Assembly: GCA_964019135.1 (NCBI GenBank)
Contig: OZ025257.1
Coordinates: forward strand, 28,628,352 to 28,692,351
Length of the DNA stretch: 64,000 nt
Source of the DNA: Arenicola marina
Lineage: Eukaryota; Annelida; Polychaeta; Arenicolidae
Reading direction: 5' to 3'
The notes beneath the pieces were generated by a model. The model made no database searches and was not told the origin of the DNA. It worked only from the letters and a program-made list of their open reading frames with translations. The position numbers were made by a program, and so were the translations under genes. Of this stretch, positions 12,501 to 23,420 are shown in pieces; position 1 is the first letter of the stretch, and every line of letters begins with the position of its first letter.

Positions 12501-15500
12501 TTGTTGTCAGAATAGTTTATCTGTTTCGAACCAGTGGCGCCACCGTATGTCAAAATGGGGCAAAGCAGAATGCGGTGTCACGCATAATCGCAAGTCGAAT
12601 AAGCGCATATGTAATGGGCAGTTTCAGAAGGCGGATGACAGGCTGCGTATTGAATAGCGGCATGTTGCATTTGACAATGTGCATACTGCATTTGACAATG
12701 TGCATGCTGCATTTGACAATATTCACATTGCATTATGCAATGTGCATGCTGCATTTGACAATATTCACATTGCATTATGCAATGTGCATACTGCAGTTGA
12801 CAATATTCACATTGTATTATGCAATGTGCATACTGCATTATGCAATGTGCATACTGCATTTGACAATATTCACATTGTATTATGCAATGTGCATACTGCA
12901 TTATGCAATGTGCATACTGCATTTGACAATATTCACATTGCATTATGCAATGTGCATACTGCATTTGACAATATTCACAATGCATTATGCAATATGCATA
13001 CTGCAGTTTACAATATTCACATTGCATTATACATAATGCATTGTGAATTATGACCCTAATATCATTCCATATGACCTACATGGCCCTTCTACGAACTTAG
13101 CCTGACGATTGCCATTTCGCATCATTTTGTGAATTTTGAAGTCGATATCTTAAAGCATTCGACTGATATGTCAAACAGACAAACAGACAGACTCACAGAC
13201 TCACAGACAAACCGAACACACCGACATAAATCTACGATTTTCGTCTTAACAAACCGAACACACCGACATAGGACGAAAATCGTAGATTTTCCTCTTAAAA
13301 ATGCCTTGAAAGCGACCGTCATTTGCCAATGTACTGTTGTTTTGTCGCAGGTGATCCCTCAGCCTGGAGGTGGCAAGGCGCGGTGGACCCCGCCGTCTGG
13401 CGTGGCGCCCACGACGTCACCCCTCGCCGGCCCCCGGCCCTGACCGCCACCCTCTTACTGCGCCTCGTGGCTGCGTGCATATCACCCGCGGTCAGTGAGG
13501 ACCCCGGCGTAGCGCTGTCCGCCATTAGACAACTAGAAGCACTGACGCTGTGCATTAAGAGTCACCTGCCCAGGACCCTGTGTGTTGAGGATCCCAGGAG
13601 TGGTGCGGCTCTGTCTCCGGAGAGCCAAGTTCATGCAGGAGCGGAAGAGTCCCACGTGACCGGGCCGTTCGGACGGCTCACCTTGGCGTGCTATGGGGTC
13701 CCTGGCGCGCCACGAGAGAGGGCCCCGAGCGGCACGCGCCATCACTGGATCCTGGGCGGCGTCCCGCGGTTCGCAGTCAACTTAACTTTGATCAAGTACA
13801 GTATCACTTATTCCAGACCTTATTGCTCCATAGCGTCCATCCGAGTTTTCGACATGAAAGGTTCGTTGATCAGACCGTCCGGGTTTTGCGGAGAGAGCAC
13901 CCACCCCATCAGTCTCGTGTCCTCCTCCAGCGCCATCAACCTCACCATAGTCGGTACATTCTTTCACGGGGATTTCTTCTTCGCCACCTTTAGTCTGGTG
14001 GATTCGCTATTCCGTGGCGCCCTGGCCATCACGTGTCAGCCAGGCTTGGGTCACGTGGCCAGACTGATGACCAAGCCGTACTTCCAGTCAGAGATCCGGG
14101 TTCTCACGGTCACAGCTCCCCTGCGCCGGGTTGTCGACATCAGCGTGTCCGGACCACGCCATTCAGACTGCCACCTCTATGACGGTCCAGGGATCAGGTC
14201 ACCGGTGTTACCGTGCCTCGGAAGCCCTTCCGGACCGACTGGGGGTCCTAATTGCACTGCGCGTGCCTCTTCCAGAAGTCTAACCGTGGTCTACTCTAAC
14301 ACGATGACGTCATCTAATGACGCCAATGTCGTCCTTGTCGTCAAGGCGACACTCGGGATGCCTCCGCCCGACAGTGCGTGTTGGCCCATGGAAGGTACGG
14401 CTGCATTACAAGGTATAGGCCCAGGTGAGACTATTCGTCTGAGGACGAACTACACAGCTGGGGAGGTCCCCGACCGGAACATCCACTGTAGTTGGTCCAT
14501 ACGAACTGCCGCCACCCTGGCCATTGATATATCAGTATATCGCTTCGAGGGTCAGAGCGATCAAGCTTGCTCGTTCGGCGGCCTCTTCGTCCGCGCAGGC
14601 CTGACGCACAACAAGCCGCTGGAGCGGGAGACACGGCAGATCTGCTACCCGACGGCTCCCAGGGGCTCGGGTAGCGCCACTCGCACTGTGTGGTACAGCT
14701 ATGAAGGGGTCGACGTCGACTTGTACCTCTTCCAAGGGTATTCCAGCGGCGAGGTGCGGCTGAGCGTCAGCGTGGCCGAGTGCGACGTCCTCATCAACCC
14801 GGGGTCGATGTACCACATTAGAGACAACCACATGTCGAGGTACTTCTTCTCCGAAATCAACTTAGAGCTGGGCGATTGCCTTGTCGTCCATTGCAATATC
14901 GACTCCGATTATTTTTTACTGAAGAACCGCAATTCCCTTTTCGCGAATATGATCAATATTATGTTTGCCAAGACGTATGTTAACGTGAAGATTGAGTCGG
15001 TCTACGCGCCTGCTGTAACGGTACCCAAACAAGGGGACGAAGGTCCGAATTCTCTCGCATCTTGCTCGAAGTTGGTCACCTCGCGGCTAATGACTGAGAC
15101 AGAAACGCTTTTCGTTCGACAGAACAGGATTTACATGAAGACTCTTGTAGAGGGAGACTTTTACTCTGTCTTGCACATGGTCTCAATCTGTCCGGGTTGG
15201 GAGGTCACTTATAGCTTGATCTACAACGCAGTGCGGGCTCAGCCACTGAGATTCAGATCAGGCTTTGTGTTTTTAGAGTCACTATCCATTATTCAGTCAG
15301 CATTCATGGTCGTTACGCCAAGGTCGTTTTATGCCATGCACCGCATTGCTTTGCCGGACCCCAGTCTCAGAAATGCAACAAGCCGACAGAAGCAAATCTT
15401 TGTGTACGCGACGATTAAATCATCGGAACCGTTAAACCTGGACGTGCGCCTTAGCAGCGGCATTCGTATTCAGGAGCCCCCTGCGAACGGTAAAGGTGTC

Positions 15501-18500
15501 CTCGTGAATCAAATCTACCATATACGCAACAGTTCTCAGTGTCGCTTCGGCATGCCTTTTACTCTATATCCGCGATATATACAAAGGTCGCACGAACTTC
15601 AGATTTTGATGATAGACTCGGGCGATATGGATGGGGCTGTAGGTCTGGAGACCCAGTTCCACATGACTTGGTGGGTCCATACCGCCCAGCACGACGACTT
15701 CACCCCTCACGGTGCTGGCGGCCAGGAGTCCTGTAACCATAGCGATGGGTTCATGGTCGCCGACAGATGTCTGGTTGGGTACATGCCGCAGTCAGGAAAT
15801 TTATCATGGACGGTAGGCAGATATGTTTCCATGGGCATTCGGCCTTTTGACCTAGATGTTAAAGCAATATGTTCTGTAATTTTCATATTACGAACCTCGT
15901 CCCCATGTCTAATAAGTATATTCTGTTTTGAATTTAAATCTCGAAAGCCTGTGGGCTGTCCGGAGCGAAGAAAATTTGTTCACCGGAGCAGAAGTTAGTG
16001 GCCGGGGCCGTATTCATAATCCCCTCGTACGTTACGCACCAAAAGAGCGTTTTCGTCTTAGCCTCACCAGCTCGTTGTGGTGGTGCTAATGATTAAGAAA
16101 TCGTCTTCAACATAATTTTAGCCCTTTCTTAAGTCAGAAAATCCACTTCTTGGGTGACTAGTTCTGTATTATGAAACCGATAATCGCTCGACAAATCTTC
16201 CACTTAGCGCTAAGTCTAGTGGCGTAGCCTAAGTGGCGATTATGAATACGGCCCCGGGTTTATATCCCTGCGCGCTTGTTCGCTGTTCGGTATTCGGTTT
16301 GATGTCGACCGCGGCTCGCTAGGACGTCCGCGCGCAGCTTTATGTCGAAATTGTTTTACAAACTCAATTGAGATATAAAAAATATATGCAACATGATATT
16401 GAGATACTTTTAGTGTTGATTCTGAAATGTAAAAAATCTAAGATGGCGCATGTGAGTAGGCTGCTTTAAGTGCCACGGCGCTTCATCTCAAGCAGCAGCA
16501 ATCTATGGCAATTGTATTGTTACAATAGTTTTAGGTAACGTTGCTACGTTATTGACTGATTCATTTAAATAACACCCCCCATTGGTAGTATGCTGTACAA
16601 GGGTCCATCCTCCATGTAAGAACCCACGAAATGTATTATTGTAGTAAACGTTAGGCGTGAGCAATACGTGAGCAATGCTGAAACAATGGTTCGCCCTTAC
16701 ATAGAAGAACGACCTGTATAAGTATACGGTAGTCAACTGGTATCACATATTCTAACGTGTTTGCTCTTGCCCACGGCTCTATATACAGGACGCCGATTCG
16801 CTCTGCAGATCCAACGGGTTGCGTCTTGTTCAAATCAAAGGTCCAATTGAGGCTGAAGCCTTGAAACGCGCCATCGTGAGCCACCACACGAGCAGGGCAC
16901 GCGACCCAACGTTTGTTGGGTTATATCGAGATGATAAGGTACTTCAAGCTGGATCTTCAGGCAGGAGTAATGTCGTCGACGGCATTGTTGTAGAATGTAA
17001 GGCATCACAGGAACACGTTAAATATGTATGTGATATCCACATTTATTTATATTCAGCCAGGGCAGTATGTATATCGGGACCACGTTACATTGTATATAGG
17101 TGGTATCTAGCCCCGGTACATGCCTCTCTGACCACGCCCGTAAACAAAGCAAGGGAGAGAGCCATGCCGTTCATCAGACCTAAAATTTGAAATCGCGGAC
17201 CGGTGGCTCAAGTTGAAGGTCCTAACAGAATAAATATGCAGTGCCTACCCGTCATTACCGACCAAAGAAATGACTGTCCGACGAAAGTCATAAAAGCTTC
17301 AGGAACCCAGTGGATCACATTGACGGGTAGGCACTGTATATTTATGCCAACTTGAGCCACCGATCCGCGATTTCAAATTTTCGGTCTGGTGAGCGGCATG
17401 GCTCTCTCCCTTAATGGCTCCTTTTACGGGCGTGGTCAGAGAGGAATGTACCAGGGCTAGGCGGTAGTCATAATATTACTTTTGAACCCCGGCTGTAGTA
17501 GACCTATCGGTGGCTGCATGGTAGGAGATATGTCAGATCTAATAGAAATGGAATTACTGATGATACGTTGTCTTTGCCATAGAGTGGTCGGTGGACGTGG
17601 CTGGATGGCTCTTCGTTCGCCTTCCCGACGTCGCTGATGCTCCACGCCCTGTGGATGCCGAACAACAGCATGCGGACGTCGAACCCAGAGCACCTGGTCC
17701 CGCACCCCATCCTGTGGCACGTCGACACCCCGGCAGACATCATGGACAACAAATCATGCGCTTTAGTCACGTCTCTGTTTCCTATATTCCCTTCCAACCT
17801 GATCAAAATCCCTTGTGATGATGAACGCCATGGTATGATGGTTTATTGTGAATCTGTATCTCCGCCTGTTACTGGTAACGCGACGAACGCTGCTAAAGCT
17901 AACCCTATCTGGCAGACATTGTCGCGTCACTTCGTAACCTGCGACGCTGTATGGCTGTTAGTGGGAAATGACTGTCTCTCTATAGTCCATCGAATCCTAG
18001 ATGAGAGGCAAGTGCAAGGGCTCCGCGCTTATCGCAACGTTTCCAGTGGTAACGCTACCGGAAGCGAGGTATATCCTAGTCTCTTAACACCGATCTTAAT
18101 TCATATATACGAACATTTCCTTGCTAATACCTGCCTCATTACCGACATTCTATTTGACATGGGCTTGCCCACCATATTCGAGGAGAACGTGCTAAGGTAC
18201 ATGGTATTTGAGTCGCGGGAGAGGGTGGTCGGTGGAGGCTCTCAGTGCGCTAACCCCGCAGCGCAATTAACACATACCAAGGTCAGTCTGGCTGGGGACT
18301 GTCAAGACGGCTTCTTTCAGTGTAACGATGACACATGCATCCTAGATGATGAACGGTGTGATGGCCTACCGCGCTGTGACGCCGGAGAAGATGAAACTGG
18401 TTGTGATTTGTTTCACGAGGTCGTTGAAGAGTTACTCAGTTATGTTCCAAAGGCCCTCTTGTGTAAAACATGCGAAGAGAATCAGACAACAATCTGCTTG

Positions 18501-20730
18501 ATGATGCCTGACACAGAGTTTGATATTTGCTCTTCTCTTAGTGTGGAAATCTCCCCTAAACAGCTGAACAGGTCATTCGGCAGCGAGGACAATGGGATAA
18601 GAGCCGAAGGGGCAGAGTTTGCTGTGCTGCTCCAAGTCCCTGTTTGCAGCTCAGAGGATGCTCCAGAATGCTATGGGGCTTTCAGTCCCGCGAATGAATC
18701 AATGAACTTGGTGTCAGGATTCAACGATCCAGACGTTCATTTTTGTAAAGACGGCTATGTGCCGTGCGTGCCTGAGACTTTGGAATGCTTTCCGCTGGAG
18801 AGGTTGTGTCACTACGACCGGGATGCACTGGGAAACCTGAGGCCTTGTGCCAACGGTGCGCATCTCTTCAATTGTTCCGCGTTGCCATGCGACGGACATT
18901 TCAAATGCCCGGCTTCTCACTGCTTGCCATGGCGACGCGTGTGCGACAACGTCATAGACTGTACCTCGGGAGAGGATGAAATGGAGTGCGATGCGTTTCG
19001 ATGTCCGCCTGGTTTCTTACGGTGCCGAGCCAGTGAGCGGTGTATTCATCCGCATGAGCTGTGCGATGGCATTACACATTGCGCAGGCGTAGGGGATGAC
19101 GAGAAGCGATGTGGCTGGTTCCACTGCCCCAGGGGGTGCATCTGTCGTGGCAAAGCTGTAGTATGTACAGGGCAAGTCGTCCAAACAGATATAGCATTCT
19201 CAAATACAAATTCTATTAATTTGACTTTGATTATCAGAAACACACCGTCCTCGCAGGCCATCTGTGAACTCTGGTGTTCCAATCTGGCGCAGGTGTCTAT
19301 ATTGGATGTTTCCAGCAATGGGATTGACGATTTGTGTTTGGGATCTTCGCCCATCTTGAGTCAGGCGGCGGGACTCCTGGCCTTGGTGGCGAGTCACAAT
19401 TCTCTTACGAGCCTTCGCACTTTGTGTTTTCACGGTCTTCGCGAACTTAGAATATTAGTTTTAGCTCACAATCCTATCTCCACTGTTGCCTCTCTTGCCT
19501 TCGGCGGGGGTCTTGGAAAGCTACAGGTGCTCAATCTCACCAATACGTCTCTTCTGGTCATGGAAGATGGTACGTTCTTGGGTATTTCGCCGCTGTATTT
19601 CGATTTAACTGACGTCCCCCTGCGCACTGTTGGCACACACTCGTTTGGCCATTTCGATTCTTTGCTCGAATTAAGGCTGACGTCCAGAGCTCTGGAGACA
19701 CTGGATCCACTAGCGTTCGCTGGCGCCAACATCAAGACAATGTACGTCGATAGCGAGGCCGTCTGCTGCTATGTGAGCCACAGCACCCACTGCCGGAGTG
19801 CCACCTCTACTATGGCATTCACCGGGTCGACGTGCCAACCATTACTTTCCGGCGTTGTGTTGCCGTACTTATCCTGGGCTCTGGGACTGATGTGTGTAAC
19901 TATGAGTCTCATCTCCCTGATTCGCGGCCATTACAAACTGCTGACTATTCGGGGTCGTCACAAGGTGGCAAGTCGTCGCATCCTCCTGCTACAGGTCGCC
20001 TACTGTGGGGACATGAATACCGGCGCCCACGCCGTCGCCATGGCCTTCGTCAACATGTGGTACGGCCACACTGGTGCAGCCGCACTGGCTCGAGAGCATC
20101 ACGTGTCGATTTCTCAGGGTCACGGGCGTAAGCGGGACGCTGGTCTCATTGACCTTGGGAGGCGGGATGGCCGTCTTTGACCTTCTTACTCTCGTGGTCA
20201 ACATGGTCTCCTCCAAGATGAAGATGGTCATCGCCATCATCTTGCTCAGCGCCGTCCTTCAGGTAGCTCTGTGTGCCGTCGATAGCTTCGTCTTCGTTGT
20301 CCGTGGTAACATGGAGGCAGATGTTAAGCCTGGCCTGGCGTCTCTTTGCTGGGGGTCTGTGGGGTTGAGAGCCAACAATGTCAACTGGACCGTTTACCAG
20401 TTACTGCCCATCTCTATCCTGATGCCAATTATAGTAATAGCGTGCTACGCGTTGACCTTCAGGTATGTACAGCACGTGAGACGCGAAGCCAAGCGGTCCG
20501 CCTTCACTGCTATGGAAACAAGATTGTTTTCTACCAGAATTGCCATGAGCAGCTGCATCGTTGCGCATGCGCTGATCGTGGCTGTTATGTCGATAGAGGT
20601 TGTGAGGCAGTCACAACAGTCTGTCAGCTTCTTCGCTTGGGGATTTGTCGTCATGCCCTGCTTTAGGGTTGTCATTAATTCCCTCTTGTACTTTTCCCTT
20701 CACCGACAGCGTGCGCTTTGCATAACTTGA
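9446..20730 (+). CDS. Chimeric CUB / C-type lectin / LDLa / LRR seven-transmembrane receptor (frameshifted)
   Basis: Exons: 9446-9533, 13351-15812, 16789-16938, 17583-20730 (intron phases 1, 0, 0), about 1,948 residues if the frame break near 20,060 is bridged. Domains, approximate residues: signal peptide 1-20; CUB-like 135-248 and 380-510; an unrecognised region to ~820; one C-type lectin domain 822-991 assembled from exons 2, 3 and 4 (SWT, then CRSNGLRLVQI, then GRWTWLDGS, ending MVYCE); LDLa 1140-1175, ~1289-1330, ~1334-1370 and 1372-1413; LRR N-terminal cap (CPRGCICRG) and LRRs ~1414-1640; seven helices from ~1658. The LDLa-LRR-7TM order is that of GRL101/relaxin-receptor-like rhodopsin-family GPCRs; the CUB and lectin additions are unusual. 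TM7 has INSLLYF in place of NPxxY, and I see no DRY after TM3. Ligand and signalling are unknown. The cell-surface role is inferred. Confidence 0.8.
9534..10619 (+). other. Receptor intron 1, left part; interspersed repeat rich in TGACCT motifs
   Basis: No exon was seen. From about 9960 the sequence has the style of an interspersed repeat, with several TGACCTTGACC motifs (near 10251, 10269 and 10601). The stretch ends at the foldback element, and sequence of the same style resumes on the other side at 13072. Confidence 0.4.
10620..13071. mobile_element. Large foldback element with tandem-repeat arms, in receptor intron 1
   Basis: The left arm 10620-11241 is the reverse complement of the right arm 12473-13071. 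The outer ends are TATGGAATGATATTAGGGTC and its complement; the inner ends are CGCGACCTTCACCTT and AAGGTGAAGGTCGCG. Each arm holds an array of ~42-bp units (left 10640-11050, right 12655-13040) built on TGCATAATGCAATGTGAATA. The 1.23-kb loop 11242-12472 has its own repeats and no transposase. TGACCT occurs on both sides (10614-10619 and 13072-13077), a possible target duplication, though the host sequence is rich in this motif. ORFs over the arms come from the 42-bp period. Confidence 0.85.
11245..11730. repeat. Direct repeats of hairpin-forming units inside the foldback loop
   Basis: From 11430 there are about three units of ~100 bp with GCGGGTCGGACACATTTTCA, then GATCGGCTCCATGAAAATCG. Each unit contains a short inverted pair (CATTTTCATGG / CCATGAAAATCGG). 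11250-11330 has shorter related phrases (CATGAAATCGTGTCCGGCC). Confidence 0.75.
13072..13350. other. Receptor intron 1, right end with a short inverted repeat
   Basis: Contains direct copies of CCGAACACACCGACATA at ~13211 and ~13255, and an inverted pair ATCTACGATTTTCGTC / GACGAAAATCGTAGAT at ~13231 and ~13273. It ends in the acceptor TTTTGTCGCAG at 13350. Confidence 0.6.
13351..15812 (+). CDS. Exon 2 of chimeric receptor: CUB-like domains and start of lectin domain
   Basis: The acceptor TTGTCGCAG precedes 13351 and the donor GTAGGC follows 15812. The exon is GC-rich with strong coding character over 2.46 kb. CUB-like stretches include HHWILGGVPRFAVNLTL with FCGESTHP downstream, and CSWSIRTAATLAIDISVY with LYLFQGYSSGEVRLSV downstream. 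The exon ends in ESCNHSDGFMVADRC and NLSWT, the N-terminal edge of a C-type lectin domain. The frame stays open to 15998, but the extra residues do not continue the lectin fold and are intronic. Confidence 0.8.
16003..16257. mobile_element. MITE with GGGGCCGTATTCATAATC ends, in receptor intron 2
   Basis: The left end GGGGCCGTATTCATAATC is mirrored at the right by GATTATGAATACGGCCCC. The element is ~255 bp with no coding capacity. Such ends recall Harbinger-type MITEs, which is an inference. The target duplication is unclear because the flanks extend the GC-rich palindrome. Confidence 0.7.
16258..16788. other. Receptor intron 2, remainder
   Basis: No exon or repeat was recognised. It ends in the acceptor CTCTATATACAG at 16788. 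Confidence 0.5.
16789..16938 (+). CDS. Exon 3 of chimeric receptor: centre of the C-type lectin domain
   Basis: A 150-nt exon between acceptor ATATACAG and donor GTACTT, phase 0 on both sides, matching the phase 0 ends of exons 2 and 4. It encodes DADSLCRSNGLRLVQIKG and later DPTFVGLYRDDK, the helix 1, Cys and second-helix region of a lectin domain. Joining it to exon 2 (SWT) and exon 4 (GRWTWLDGS) gives the normal order of this fold. The opposite-strand ORF over the same bases is a shadow. Confidence 0.75.
17107..17460. mobile_element. Foldback/MITE element in receptor intron 3
   Basis: The left arm 17107-17254 and right arm 17321-17460 are near-complementary (CTAGCCCCGGTACATGCC against GGAATGTACCAGGGCTAG; CAGTGCCTACCCGTCA against TGACGGGTAGGCACTG). 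There is a ~66-bp loop. No coding capacity and no clear target duplication. Confidence 0.8.
17583..20730 (+). CDS. Exon 4 of chimeric receptor: lectin end, LDLa, LRR, seven-helix domain
   Basis: The acceptor GCCATAG precedes 17583. One exon encodes the lectin C-terminus (SCALVTSLF and GMMVYCE), four LDLa modules (the first CQDGFFQCNDDTC with CDAGEDETGCD; the third CPASHCLPWRRVC with CTSGEDEMEC), an LRR cap and LRRs, and the helices. The frame that carries TM1 and TM2 stays open to 20180 but loses sense after ~20,060. TM3 to TM7 (from HWLESITCRFLRV to VVINSLLYFSLHRQRA) lie in the +1 frame and end with TGA at 20728. The shared Cys of ECL1/TM3 (TCR) is in the second frame. Confidence 0.85.
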
Positions 20731-22104
20731 ATTTTATGGTGACAAACAATCTCCTATTTTGTTTAAGGGTAAAAAAAGTCATACACGTTGCAAATCGCAC
20801 TGTACAGTTACAAACATGGTGATCTACCGTTATATGCGCATTACAGCCATTACTGGTTGATATTAGTTAAATAATGTCCTAAAACGGTAGCCTCCCGTTG
20901 CTGCTTTGAACCAACAAGTGGGGTTTCAGTACCTCGTATCTCCTAATACCATACTGCATATCTGCATGTGTATGCTGCTTATATGCTAGATTTGTTTTCT
21001 CTCGCCCTACATGTGACGCTGCCATATGGACCGTCGACTGGACGGTTATTGAAACTGTTAAGACAATGATATGAAAGAGGAGAGGACGAACAGAGGCGGC
21101 TGCCGGCGAGTCACAGCCGGCATCCGTCCACCGCACATTCAACACCGGGCCATCGCGCCAACTGAGCAGTAAAAGCTGTCTGAGGCTGTCTATGTTAGTC
21201 ATATAGGACAACATTGTGGTGATGGGAAGTGTAGAGGGTAACAGCCCAATTGGTATCAATATAGTCGTACGGTAGTAGTTGTTGATTTATAAATGTAGAT
21301 GTGTAATGTGCATGCAGTTTACTTGCTAGTCAACTATTTGTCAGCCAAATGTGCGGATAATTTGTCTAAAATTAGTTCAGCAGTGCCATATGCACATGGC
21401 TCATGATCTAGACCGTAACAATCTCCCTGGCAAATGAGGTGCAGGTAGTACAGAGACCCTTTAAGATTGAAGAGTTCATGTAGCGCCACCAATCCAGCTG
21501 CCAAACTATTAGCTTCTTATAAACAGTTTCTAAAGCTTAATAAATAATATGTTGTTTATGTTTGGCTTTATTGTTTACCGATTTTAAGTTATTAATTTGT
21601 TCATGTTTTACGATGACGTCTATAGATTTGTCACATAATGATACTATAGTATAACGTTGCAGTGTAACAGGCCAAAAGATTAATAATATTCAGACAGCTT
21701 GAGGAAAGCTTACTGGCCAATGGCGTGTGCCGTTGGACATATTTCAACAGCATGGTATCATAAAAGTTTGCACCAACACAACAATTCAGAAATCAGATTT
21801 TATAGGAAAATTTACAATTTTCTCAAAAATATAAGTCACTATAGGAATTGACGGGCCTGTAATTAGCATACTTTTATATTATGGCAAATGTATACATATG
21901 TATATGTGTAAATGTATGTATGTGAGTAAGAAATGATATACAAGCTATGGACATCGTTGATATAAGCAACAGGCTTTATTATGTCTCGACGCAAAAAAAT
22001 ACAATAAAAATATTTATAATTGTAACAACCTTGCATTTCATTACCTCTGTAAACTTTAGCAAAGATAGGCTTGTCAGCCAATAATCGTTGTAGCCAATCA
22101 CATA
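20731..22104 (+). other. Receptor 3' flank and AT-rich spacer
   Basis: AATAAA at 21539-21544 is the first good polyadenylation signal after the stop, giving a possible 3' UTR of ~0.8 kb. Beyond it I see no gene. Confidence 0.35.
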
Positions 22105-22790
22105 TATGGTATAGTCTATGTGGCCAGCCCTATATTCAAGATATAGTCTATGTGGCCAGCCATATATTCAAGATATAGTCTATGTGGCCAGCCATATATT
22201 CAAGATATAGTCTATGTGGCCAGCCATATATTCAAGATATAGTCTATGTGGCCAGCCATATATTCAAGATATAGTCTATGTCGCCAACCATATATTCAAG
22301 ATATAGTCTATGTGGCCAGCCATATATTCAAGATATAGTCTATGTGGCCAGCCATGTATTCAAGATATACGCTATGTGGCCAGCCATATATTCAAGACAT
22401 AGTCTATGTGGCCAGCCATATATTCAAGATATAGTCTATGTCGCCAACCATATATTCAAGATATAGTCTATGTGGCCAGTCATATATTCAAGATATAGTC
22501 TATGTGGCCAGCCATATATTCAAGATATAGTCTATGTGGCCAGTCATATATTCAAGATATAGTCTATGTGGCCAGCCATATATTCAAGATATAGTCTATG
22601 TGGCCAGCCATATATTCAAGATATAGTCTATGTGGCCAGCCATATATTCAAGATATAGTCTATGTCGCCAACCATATAATCAAGATATAGTCTATGTGGC
22701 CAGCCATATATTCAAGATATAGTCTATGTGGCCAGCCATATATTCAAGATATACGCCATGCGGCCAGCCATATATTCAAGACATATACGT
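22105..22790. repeat. Minisatellite, 32-bp unit, ~21 copies
   Basis: The unit runs GTGGCCAGCCATATATTCAA then GATATAGTCTAT. Some units read GTCGCCAACC or GTCATATATT. The last units diverge near 22750-22790. Confidence 0.95.
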
Positions 22791-23072
22791 TAGATGGCAA
22801 GGCATACAACCGTATAGCCAGTCATATGGAAAATATGTAAATGTCCTTCAGACAAGGTTGCATAACCAAGGTATACGGCCTGTAGCCCTATATAACAACA
22901 TGATATGAAGAGGACTATGCCTGCCATAGGGTGGTGGTTGGGGGTGATGCCCTAGTCGCCCTGTTCCTACAGTAACTGCATCAGGCCACCACGTACCACG
23001 TGCCGGGGAAGAACGCTACGCTTCGCAGAGAACACTGACCGAAACATACTAAATGGCGCAGCGACGCATGCG

Positions 23073-23420
23073 CTATGGTGGCAGCATGGCGAGCCCTCAT
23101 ACCACGTGACCAGGCACTATGGTGGCAGCATGGCGAGCCCTCATACCACGGGACCAGGCACTATAGTGGCAGCATGGCGAGCCCTCATACCACGGGACCA
23201 GGCACTATGGTGGCAGCATGGCGAGCCCTCATACCACGTGACCAGGCACTATGGTGGCAGCATGGCGAGCCCTCATACCACGGGACCAGGCACTATGGTG
23301 GCAGCATGGCGAGCCCTCATACCACGGGACCAGGCACTATGGTGGCAGCATGGCGAGCCCTCATACCAAGTGACCAGGCACTATGGTGGCAGCATGGCGA
23401 GCCCTCATACCACGTGACCC
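23073..23420. repeat. Minisatellite, 44-bp unit, ~8 copies
   Basis: The unit is TATGGTGGCAGCATGGCGAG then CCCTCATACCACGTGACCAG then GCAC. Copies alternate between CACGTGACC and CACGGGACC. The ORFs across it reflect the repeat. Confidence 0.95.

Noticed and set aside
10613..13053. Cys/Tyr-rich and His/Ile-rich ORFs (131-190 codons)
   Set aside because: They follow the 42-bp units of the foldback arms and appear on both strands.
15813..15998. Open extension of receptor exon 2 as coding
   Set aside because: The residues do not continue the lectin fold, while donor GTAGGC plus exon 3 does.
16503..16887. Minus-strand ORFs with a GGWTLVQ phrase resembling fibrinogen-like domains
   Set aside because: They are partly antisense to receptor exon 3, the rest of the domain is absent, and there are no supporting splice sites.
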